Source: Thermoplasmata archaeon (GTDB lineage: Archaea > Thermoplasmatota > Thermoplasmata > Thermoplasmatales > Thermoplasmataceae). From it: a stretch of DNA of 5,044 bases. The stretch's first letter is position 1. Each line of letters starts with the position of its first letter. The notes under the pieces were generated by a model that was not told where the DNA came from, ran no database searches, and was given only the letters and a program-made list of their open reading frames with translations. Made by a program: the position numbers and the translations under genes. This document shows positions 1-5,044 of the stretch, in pieces. The stretch is taken from contig JAJZKS010000151.1 in assembly GCA_021850835.1 (NCBI GenBank), forward strand, positions 1 to 5,044, given 5' to 3'.

Positions 1-1451
1 CTGAGGAGAGTCCTGCGGACTAAGGCCAAAAGCGAGAAAACAGTGATGAGCATTAAAACATAATCTGGAGAGATAAGGCCGAAGTCAGCGGCCCCAAACC
101 GTGAAGTGATCATGAAGCCGTTGAAGACAAGAACCCCAGGTATTCCTGAAATGAACAGGCCTGATACTATGAAGATGGAAATTGCGAAGAGGAAGATGAG
201 CAGCATGCCAATTCCTGATATTATGGCCTGATTTGGCTCCTGCTTCCTGCCCAGGCCCCTGCGGAAGAGGTTTCCGAATGCCAGGATTTTCATCATTGAG
301 CCTGTGGCCATGCCTTCCCCAAGTGCAATTACCGAACCAATCACTATGGCACTCATTCCAGGGGCGCCCCCTGAGTAAGCCTCCATGAAAAATGCCTCGA
401 GAAGCATCCATGTGGCAAGTCCGCCAAGAGTCGGGAACAGCCCTGAGAGTGACATGGTGGTAAGCATTGTCCCCACCCTCTGAGTATAGGACGTCGGGTG
501 ATCACTCTCACCGAAGTACTCCCCAGGTGAGTTTCCGATGGAAAAGAACAGCCCTGTCTTGGAGATTGAGTGAGCCATAGCGAATATGATTATTGTCATG
601 AAGATGAACTGCCTTAGCACTGGCTCAGAAGCGACAAGGTATAGCCCCATTGCAGACAGGATTGCAGCATTGTTCTCTATTGTGCTGAATCCCGCGAGCA
701 TCTTCATGTTCTCAGAAATGTATGCATATATGGAAGCGAAAAGGATGGAGATGGATCCTATGGCAAGGAAGAGATACCCTATCCAGATAACATCCGGGCT
801 GAGCAGGATCATCTTCATTATGACGTAAACGCCCATGAGCGTCATGGTCGCGCTCAAGGCCGCTGAAGCATTTGCAGGTGCGTTCCCGTGGGCAATGGGA
901 AGCCATTCGCTTATCATGAACGGCGTCATTCCCATCTTGATGAGTGCGCCCAGTGAAATAAGAAGCAATGGGCCATAAGATGCACTCAGCGAGAAGTCTA
1001 TGGTTCCAGTTGAGAAGAATGCGTATGCCGCGCCAGCCACAATAAGGATAGTGCTGAATTCACTGAACATCATGAAAGTGAAAGCAGGCCCGCTATCCTT
1101 CTTGTTCATCCCGACTATGACATATGCAGGTATGGACATGGTCTCCCACCCAGTTATGAGCAGAAGGTAATTTGTGGACTGGAGTATGGCCATCATACCC
1201 ATTATCATGAGGGCCAGTGAAGAGGCAAGCCACTTGCCATAGTGTTTATCATAGGAAATGGAGTAGATCGAAACCAGGATCCATACGATGCAGGCAATGA
1301 GTATGAAATAACTCATCTGGTCCAATGGGTTGAAACCCGACCATGCAAAATAGGCAGAGCCAGCCATAATCCCAAAGTATGCCCCGCGCTTCCAGTACAG
1401 GCCCGCCAGTGCAGAAATGCCCAGTATTGCTATGGCGATGTAGGAAAGCAA
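1..1451 (-). CDS. hyfB: HyfB-like NuoL/M-type ion-translocating subunit, 3' partial
   Basis: An uninterrupted reading frame runs from 1451 to the window edge: 483 codons plus 2 bases, with no stop. The product is a polytopic membrane protein of the same antiporter-like family as the HyfF-type subunit. Visible marks are Glu103 in TGWETMSIPAYVIVG (helix 5), Lys172 in GALIKMGMTPFMISEWLP, the NAPANASAALSATM helix-7/8 segment (190-203), Lys250 with AGFSTIENN, His294 and Lys298 in AHSISKTGLFF, and Glu352 in WMLLEAFFMEA. Together these match HyfB/HycC more than NuoM (for example EWLPIAHGNAP and the GLFPTLGGLATW segment). The C-terminus is outside the window; E. coli HyfB is about 670 aa. The TTG start at 1451 is chosen because hydrophobic helix 1 begins at residue 2, the next in-frame ATG (codon 29) would delete it, and AGGGGTG lies 5 nt upstream. 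No gap separates it from the preceding gene. It was translated by hand from the reverse complement. Confidence 0.9.
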   Translation of the reverse strand, partial: MLSYIAIAILGISALAGLYWKRGAYFGIMAGSAYFAWSGFNPLDQMSYFILIACIVWILVSIYSISYDKHYGKWLASSLALMIMGMMAILQSTNYLLLITGWETMSIPAYVIVGMNKKDSGPAFTFMMFSEFSTILIVAGAAYAFFSTGTIDFSLSASYGPLLLISLGALIKMGMTPFMISEWLPIAHGNAPANASAALSATMTLMGVYVIMKMILLSPDVIWIGYLFLAIGSISILFASIYAYISENMKMLAGFSTIENNAAILSAMGLYLVASEPVLRQFIFMTIIIFAMAHSISKTGLFFSIGNSPGEYFGESDHPTSYTQRVGTMLTTMSLSGLFPTLGGLATWMLLEAFFMEAYSGGAPGMSAIVIGSVIALGEGMATGSMMKILAFGNLFRRGLGRKQEPNQAIISGIGMLLIFLFAISIFIVSGLFISGIPGVLVFNGFMITSRFGAADFGLISPDYVLMLITVFSLLALVRRTLL

Positions 1452-2075
1452 TCAAACACCCCTGGCCCTTGATAAGGCCTCAAGTATTGTGTAAGGCGAA
1501 GGGGGGCAACCTGCTATCTCCACATGGTACTGTTCCCTCTCCATTGGCGATTTCCCAATGATTCCCCCTGAAATAGCACATGCCCCAAGGGAGATGATCA
1601 GCTTAGGTTCAGGCATGGCCTCATAAGCATTCTTCAGGGCTTCCTTCATCCTTTCCGTCTGTACGCCCATTACAACGATGGCGTCGGCATGCCGAGGAGT
1701 ATTCGTCATGAAAATGTTGAGCCTGTTTGCGTCGTACTGGGGATCGAATATGGTTCCAAGTTCCACATTGCATGCCCCACAGGCACCGCTGTCCAGCTGG
1801 TAAATGTAGAAAGACTTCTTCAGCAACGGCTGGGTTTTCCTCACCTGGAATATGCCCTGTTTCCCTGTGGGCTTGTACTGGGGCTCGCATAGCCTGCAGA
1901 AAATGCACCTGCCGGGGTCCCACATGCCTTCCTTTATAGCTTCTGTCGGGCAGTATGGCTCTGCGTTCCCGTCAAGGTAAGATGGCCAAAGGGGTGGCTC
2001 CTCAGGCGGGGCAAGTGGGAATTTCTCTGTTTTTCTCCCTTTCCGGAGGCCTTCGCCAAACCAGAAGTTGCTCAT
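1452..2075 (-). CDS. hyfI: NuoB/HyfI-like [4Fe-4S] small subunit with fused single-cluster HyfH-like ferredoxin domain
   Basis: This 207-aa cytoplasmic electron-transfer subunit has two domains. Residues 1-80 resemble the ferredoxin subunit HyfH/HycF, including TEKFPLAPPEEPP (16-28), but carry only Cys42-Pro and then Cys57, Cys60 and Cys63 in GRCIFCRLCEP. These are the four ligands of one [4Fe-4S] cluster of a two-cluster ferredoxin. Residues 88-207 are the NuoB / hydrogenase-III small-subunit domain. Its proximal-cluster ligands are Cys99 and Cys102 in GACGACNVE (97-105), Cys166 in LGACAISGG and Cys190 in AGCPPSP. TPRHADAIVVMG (126-137) is also typical. The domain probably passes electrons to the NuoD-like partner encoded upstream. 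An in-frame ATG at 2105 would add 10 residues. The ATG at 2075 is preferred because GGTGGT lies 6 nt before it and it forms an ATGA overlap with the upstream stop. The TGA stop is directly followed, in the same frame, by the start of the next gene. Confidence 0.92.
   Translation of the reverse strand: MSNFWFGEGLRKGRKTEKFPLAPPEEPPLWPSYLDGNAEPYCPTEAIKEGMWDPGRCIFCRLCEPQYKPTGKQGIFQVRKTQPLLKKSFYIYQLDSGACGACNVELGTIFDPQYDANRLNIFMTNTPRHADAIVVMGVQTERMKEALKNAYEAMPEPKLIISLGACAISGGIIGKSPMEREQYHVEIAGCPPSPYTILEALSRARGV
1457..1463 (-). promoter_or_regulatory. Probable ribosome binding site for the TTG start of the HyfB-like gene
   Basis: The minus-strand sequence AGGGGTG is followed by 5 nt (TTTGA, containing the upstream stop) and then TTG at 1451. 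It is weaker than the sites of the neighbouring genes, and the bases also encode the last residues of the NuoB-like protein. It supports TTG as the start because no ATG or GTG in frame lies nearby. Confidence 0.5.
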
Positions 2076-3241
2076 CTGATGACCACCCCGATTTCTGATA
2101 TCCATATGCCGAAGCTTTCCCAGTTGAAATGGAAGTCAGTGAATATGTTCCCCTTCATGGATTCCTGGAATGCCCTTACATTCAGCACTCCTGGAGATAC
2201 GTGCCAGATGTCCTCCAGCTTGCCGTCCCTGATCTTCACATAATAGAAGATGTCCCCCTGGGGACTTTCCAGCCGGGCACAGCCCTCCCCATCCCCTGCT
2301 TTGCTTACATGCCTATCCGTTTCCCTGAGGTTGCCAAGTGATGCAATGATGTCGATTGAGTTCAGGATCTCCTCACCTCTTACGCTGAACCTGCCGAAGC
2401 AGTCCTTTTCCTCCCTTACTGCCGGGAAGAAAGGTGTGTCACCGTATGGAAGGAGCCCTGAGTCTAGCCGTGAGTCGTATCTCAGGCCGGAAGCCCTGGC
2501 AGCAGGGCCGCTAAGGAACTGGTCCTTAGTTACCCCATTGTTCTGAAGCCTGTTGAGGAATATCTTTGATTCCAGCAGCGCGTAAAATATCCTTTCAAAC
2601 TCCTGCCTGGCCACATTGAGTTTTTCATTAATTCCAGAATATGCAATTGATGCATAGCCTGGGGCATTAACTCCAAAGAAGAAACGGTGTCCTGATGCCG
2701 ATGAAATTATCCGTGAGACCTTCTCCCTCAGGTACCCAAGCTGATTTGTAGGGACGCCAAATCCTGCTGGTTCGCACATCCTTTTCATGACCTCAAGGTT
2801 GCTCCTTATGCGCTCAAGTTCGAGCTGCAGTATCCTTGCCTTCTGCACCTCCTCGCTGGTTTCGATGCCAAGTGCATCCTCCACTGCCATGAGGAAAGCC
2901 AATGAATTGCTTGCGGCATGAAAGCCGTTGATCCTTTCAACCATGAGAAGGGCTGTTTCAATGCCCTGCCCCTTAAGCTTCAGCTCCCTTGCTTTGAAGT
3001 ATGGGTCAACGCCAACAGAATTGATCAGTTCCCCGGGAGTGGTGAGGCTGATTCCAACAGATTCCATCAGGCCTCCTGTGGAGGGCCCATACTGGAAGTT
3101 GAACTCCCCCGCCGCCATTTTGTGCACGTGAATGTCCCCGTATCCCTGTGGGGCTGCTTCCGAAATGCTACCAGAGTACACATGGTATCCGCCTCCTGGG
3201 CCGAGGTATCTTCCTGCAGGTTCTCCAAACTTATAATGCAC
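2072..3241 (-). CDS. NuoD/HyfG-like [NiFe]-hydrogenase large-subunit homologue lacking all Ni-Fe cysteines (Ehr-type)
   Basis: This 389-aa cytoplasmic protein has the fold signatures of the group 4 hydrogenase large subunit / complex I NuoD. They are QYGPSTGG (50-57), VERING with LAFLMAVEDALGI (101-126), the GPAARASGLRYD motif (245-256), LESPQGDIFYYV (324-335) and a C-terminal NWESFGIWISE (373-383). In true hydrogenases the first site reads ERICGIC and the last DPCxxC. Here the four ligand positions are Asn105, His108, Trp380 and Glu383. The only cysteines are 156, 281 and 321, none at ligand sites, so a Ni-Fe centre is not expected. The quinone-site His and Tyr of complex I NuoD also seem replaced (Gly56, Gly106 by hand alignment). 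There is no fused NuoC-like domain of the HycE type. Residues 1-41 are an unassigned Gly/His-rich extension. The GTG start is chosen because a strong ribosome binding site sits 6 nt upstream. It overlaps the gene before by 11 nt and the gene after by 4 nt. The electron acceptor or donor is unknown. The homology is firm; the Ehr label is an inference. Confidence 0.9.
   Translation of the reverse strand: MHYKFGEPAGRYLGPGGGYHVYSGSISEAAPQGYGDIHVHKMAAGEFNFQYGPSTGGLMESVGISLTTPGELINSVGVDPYFKARELKLKGQGIETALLMVERINGFHAASNSLAFLMAVEDALGIETSEEVQKARILQLELERIRSNLEVMKRMCEPAGFGVPTNQLGYLREKVSRIISSASGHRFFFGVNAPGYASIAYSGINEKLNVARQEFERIFYALLESKIFLNRLQNNGVTKDQFLSGPAARASGLRYDSRLDSGLLPYGDTPFFPAVREEKDCFGRFSVRGEEILNSIDIIASLGNLRETDRHVSKAGDGEGCARLESPQGDIFYYVKIRDGKLEDIWHVSPGVLNVRAFQESMKGNIFTDFHFNWESFGIWISEIGVVIR
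2082..2089 (-). promoter_or_regulatory. Ribosome binding site favouring ATG 2075 of the NuoB-like gene
   Basis: The minus-strand sequence GGGGTGGT is followed by the 6-nt spacer CATCAG and then ATG at 2075. This motif lies downstream of the alternative ATG at 2105, so it can only serve the later start. It sits within the last codons of the NuoD-like gene, consistent with translational coupling through the ATGA overlap at 2075-2072. Confidence 0.7.
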
Positions 3242-4577
3242 CGATAGTCACCACCACGTAAATGATTCCAATGAGCAGGGGAATTGCGGAGGAAAGCAGT
3301 GCAAGGCCCGACATGACCGGTTCCTCTTCCCCATTCTTTTCAGCTTCCCCGTGAAAGACCATCTTTGTTATGTTGTAATTGACGGAAATGAATGCGGCCA
3401 TGACGAAGAAGAGCAGCAGCACAAGCTGTGCATAATAATGCACAGTGAAAAGTGAATAGAATATGAGAAATTCGCCAAAGAACGTCCCGAAAGGAGGGGT
3501 CCCAGTGACGGCAAATGATGAGAGGAGAAGGGCGCTTGAGGTTTCAGGCATGGATTTCCAGAGTCCGCGGACGCCATCGATCATCTTGTTTCCGGTGTAT
3601 CTCAGGATGCTTCCTGACGAATAGAAAGCACCAGCCTTTCCGAAACTGTGGGAAAGGAGTAGGAGCAAAGCCCCGATCAGGCCATATTGCCCTCCAACAG
3701 CCATTCCCACCAGCGCAATATTCATGTTTTCCATGGTGGAATAGGCAAACATTCTCTTGTAACGTGTCTGGTACCCCAGGAACAGTGACGCTGCAATGAC
3801 AGATATGACACCCGCCCATACAAACAGGTCCCTCAACGGGTCAATTTCATAAATTCTATAAAGTACGTATAATGCAGTTGGTAGGAGTACCCCGGAAAAC
3901 ATGGCGCTTATTGGAGATGGGGCTTCACTATGAGCGTCTGGAAGCCATGTATGCACGGGGAACACTCCTACTTTTGTCCCAAAGCCTATGAGGGCTATGG
4001 CAACTGCTACATTCAGCGTAAGTGTAGGGACAGCCTTCATGGCAAGAATTGATGAGATCTGAAGGGTCCCGATTGAGTAATAGATGAGAATGATTGAGAT
4101 GAAGGCAAATGTTACACCTGCAGACACAATTACAATATATCTCCAGGTGGCTTCCGCGGAGGTTTCTGTTTTCTCCGTCATGAGCAGAAGCGCTGATGAA
4201 ATAGTGGTGGCTTCAATGCCAACCCACATCAGTCCAAGGTTGTTTATCTCCAGGGAGAAGAGCATTGAAGTGGTGAATAGGGCCAGGAGAAGATTGAACA
4301 GGTTCTCCCCGATCCAGATCTCCTGATTCCTGAAGTAACTCTTGGAATAGACCTGGGACAGAAGATGGATCGATGTCACCATGAGAATGAATACCCATGT
4401 TGTGAAATCAACATAGAACGGCCCCGCGTATGGAATGAACTCATACAGGTAAAGGGCCAGGGCAACGTTAGCCAGAGATATTGCATTGTCGAGCCTCGGC
4501 ACCCTTGAAAAGTACCCAAGGTAGGAGAGCAGCGGGAGTATGAGCGTAATTATCAGGAGAATGAAAACCAGGCTCAT
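3231..4577 (-). CDS. hyfF: HyfF-like NuoL/M/N-type ion-translocating subunit
   Basis: This is a 448-aa membrane protein of the proton-conducting (Mrp antiporter-like) family, with about 14 hydrophobic helices. In complex I and group 4 hydrogenases such subunits carry H+ or Na+ across the membrane, driven by the redox arm. The hallmark residues are visible. Glu122 lies in GLMWVGIEATTIS (helix 5). Lys202 lies in IGFGTKVGVFPVHTWLPDA (helix 7) and is followed by the conserved HSEAPSPISAMFSG stretch. Lys274 is before AYSTMEN, His310 and Lys314 are in SHSFGKAGAF, and Glu369 is in PPFGTFFGEF (helix 12). The pump therefore looks intact. A hydrophilic acidic loop occupies about 408-420. The length and lack of a long C-terminal lateral helix fit HyfF/NuoM/NuoN rather than full-length NuoL. 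ATG at 4577 overlaps the upstream stop as ATGA, and the 3' end overlaps the next gene by 11 nt. HyfF is chosen over NuoM/N from the neighbours, HyfE upstream and a NuoD homologue downstream. Confidence 0.92.
   Translation of the reverse strand: MSLVFILLIITLILPLLSYLGYFSRVPRLDNAISLANVALALYLYEFIPYAGPFYVDFTTWVFILMVTSIHLLSQVYSKSYFRNQEIWIGENLFNLLLALFTTSMLFSLEINNLGLMWVGIEATTISSALLLMTEKTETSAEATWRYIVIVSAGVTFAFISIILIYYSIGTLQISSILAMKAVPTLTLNVAVAIALIGFGTKVGVFPVHTWLPDAHSEAPSPISAMFSGVLLPTALYVLYRIYEIDPLRDLFVWAGVISVIAASLFLGYQTRYKRMFAYSTMENMNIALVGMAVGGQYGLIGALLLLLSHSFGKAGAFYSSGSILRYTGNKMIDGVRGLWKSMPETSSALLLSSFAVTGTPPFGTFFGEFLIFYSLFTVHYYAQLVLLLFFVMAAFISVNYNITKMVFHGEAEKNGEEEPVMSGLALLSSAIPLLIGIIYVVVTIGAL
3248..3255 (-). 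promoter_or_regulatory. Ribosome binding site fixing the GTG start of the NuoD-like gene
   Basis: The minus-strand sequence GGTGGTGA is followed by 6 nt and then GTG at 3241. It matches the archaeal Shine-Dalgarno consensus GGAGGTGA at all but one base. It lies inside the end of the upstream HyfF-like gene, whose stop is at 3233-3231, so ribosomes could start here before the upstream gene ends. It supports GTG at 3241 over the later Met42. Confidence 0.75.
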
Positions 4578-5044
4578 CCTCTCAGCTCCACCACCCTTTC
4601 GTGGGTGAACTTCTCTACCACTACTACAGAAGAGATTACAACCAGGGCAAGCACGTCGAGGAAAACGCTGGCCTCAATGAGTAGAGGTATTGGGAGGAGA
4701 AACACTGCAAAGAGCACAATTGCATTCTCCTCCTCTATGTATCCCATGATCTGTGCGTAAGTGGTTCTCCTGGAAGCTATCAGGAAAAGCCCCTGAAAGA
4801 AGAGAGCAAGCGGAAATACCAGAATTCCCTGGTTTCCCGTAATTGACTCTGTCCTGATGCCAGAAAATACAACCGAATAGACAATAAGGACTGCCGTAAG
4901 CACAAATATAAGGCTGATGAGGAAAAGGTAGGCAACGCTCACATGCTTCTCGTGAAGGTGCACCTGGCTTTTCATGATCCCCTTCTCAAGGAAATATGTA
5001 ATCAGAAATCCCCGCAGTACCACAAGGAGTGCAGCCAGGATGAT
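4574..5044 (-). CDS. hyfE: HyfE-like membrane subunit (NuoK-like C-terminal part), 5' partial
   Basis: This is a small integral membrane subunit of a hydrogenase-4-type complex. In that family HyfE contributes NuoK-like helices to the ion-translocating membrane arm. The frame is open to the window edge, so 156 residues are seen and the true start lies upstream. The GTG at 5023 and the ATG at 4975 are probably internal, because hydrophobic sequence continues past them to the edge and E. coli HyfE is about 216 aa. Visible parts are a hydrophobic stretch at seen residues 1-19, a charged loop (20-35), and helices near 36-59, 72-90, 106-122 and 125-143. The family signature is present as GYIEEENAI (101-109), followed by a second helix with LLIEASVFLDVL (121-132). 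Glu104-106, Glu124 and Asp130 are the candidate buried acids of the NuoK-like proton path. The TGA stop overlaps the ATG of the next gene by 4 nt. The family assignment is firm; the coupling ion is unknown. Confidence 0.85.
   Translation of the reverse strand: MILAALLVVLRGFLITYFLEKGIMKSQVHLHEKHVSVAYLFLISLIFVLTAVLIVYSVVFSGIRTESITGNQGILVFPLALFFQGLFLIASRRTTYAQIMGYIEEENAIVLFAVFLLPIPLLIEASVFLDVLALVVISSVVVVEKFTHERVVELRG
4586..4592 (-). promoter_or_regulatory. Probable ribosome binding site for the HyfF-like gene
   Basis: The minus-strand sequence GGTGGAG lies 8 nt before ATG at 4577, within the last codons of the HyfE-like gene. A nearer purine run, GAGAGG, abuts the ATG directly and is too close to be the main site. 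The arrangement with the ATGA overlap indicates coupled translation. Confidence 0.5.

Noticed and set aside
85..411. Minus-strand open frame of 108 aa
   Set aside because: It lies wholly inside the HyfB-like coding region in another frame, and its Arg/His/Trp-rich composition is typical of a shadow.
1249..1455. Minus-strand frame of 68 aa starting at TTG 1455
   Set aside because: It is a frame-shifted shadow of the HyfB-like gene, lacks hydrophobic helices or motifs, and stops after 68 codons. The adjacent frame is open for 483 codons with family motifs.
2076..2105. Longer start of the NuoB-like protein at ATG 2105
   Set aside because: The extra 10 residues overlap the NuoD-like gene by 34 nt and have no clear ribosome binding site. 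The ATG at 2075 has one at good spacing.
2072..3241. Annotation as an active [NiFe]-hydrogenase or formate hydrogenlyase large subunit
   Set aside because: Overall similarity is clear, but all four Ni-Fe cysteine positions are non-cysteine (Asn105, His108, Trp380, Glu383).
2918..3247. Plus-strand open frame of 109 aa (and others at 586-828, 1242-1472, 2250-2546, 3515-3799)
   Set aside because: These are antisense to strongly supported genes and show no recognisable domain, ribosome binding site or family motif. They reflect codon bias on the coding strand.
4574..5023. Treating the HyfE-like gene as complete from GTG 5023
   Set aside because: The frame stays open and hydrophobic to the window edge, and the family is longer, so the gene is taken as 5' partial.
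1..5044. Promoters, terminators, tRNA/rRNA, CRISPR, insertion sequences or inverted repeats
   Set aside because: There is no intergenic space, and no repeat or RNA-like structure stood out on reading both strands. Any such signal would lie beyond the edges.

Overview
The window is coding from edge to edge. It holds five tightly packed genes, all on the minus strand, so transcription runs from high to low coordinates. Together they encode the core of a complex I-like membrane oxidoreductase of the hydrogenase-4 / formate-hydrogenlyase (Hyf/Hyc, group 4 [NiFe]-hydrogenase) family. The first and last genes run off the window, so the operon continues on both sides. No RNA gene, mobile element, CRISPR array, terminator or intergenic promoter is visible, and there is no stretch without a gene.

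Layout in transcription order: (1) 5044-4574, HyfE-like membrane subunit with a NuoK-like C-terminal part, N-terminus outside the window; (2) 4577-3231, HyfF-like NuoL/M/N-type ion-pump subunit, complete at 448 aa; (3) 3241-2072, homologue of the hydrogenase large subunit / NuoD, 389 aa; (4) 2075-1452, homologue of the hydrogenase small subunit / NuoB with a one-cluster ferredoxin domain at its N-terminus, 207 aa; (5) 1451-1, HyfB-like NuoL/M-type ion-pump subunit, 483 codons seen, C-terminus outside the window. The junctions are 4-nt overlap, 11-nt overlap, 4-nt overlap and direct abutment, which implies one mRNA with coupled translation.

The main point is that the large subunit has none of the four cysteines that hold the Ni-Fe site. 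The N-terminal CxxC positions read Asn105 and His108, and the C-terminal DPCxxC positions read Trp380 and Glu383. The fold around them is preserved. The complex should therefore not be called a hydrogenase. It fits the group described as energy-converting hydrogenase-related (Ehr) complexes, whose redox substrate is not settled. The His and Tyr that position quinone in complex I NuoD also appear to be absent, so plain quinone reduction is not supported either. The small subunit keeps all four ligands of the proximal [4Fe-4S] cluster. Its fused domain looks like HyfH cut down to one [4Fe-4S] cluster.

Inferred working model: electrons enter through the single-cluster ferredoxin domain, pass to the NuoB-type cluster and reach an unknown acceptor in the remodelled NuoD-type pocket (or flow in reverse). 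This would be coupled to H+ or Na+ movement through the HyfB, HyfF and HyfE membrane subunits, which keep their key Glu and Lys residues. A NuoH/HyfC-type subunit, normally needed for coupling, and a NuoC/HycE-N-type subunit are not in the window and may lie beyond its edges.

The organism is probably an archaeon. Ile is often ATA, Arg is often AGG, starts include ATG, GTG and TTG, and the ribosome binding sites are of the GGTGGTGA type expected against the archaeal 16S tail. Moderate G+C and the gene types suggest something like the Thermoplasmata, but the lineage is an inference of low to moderate confidence.
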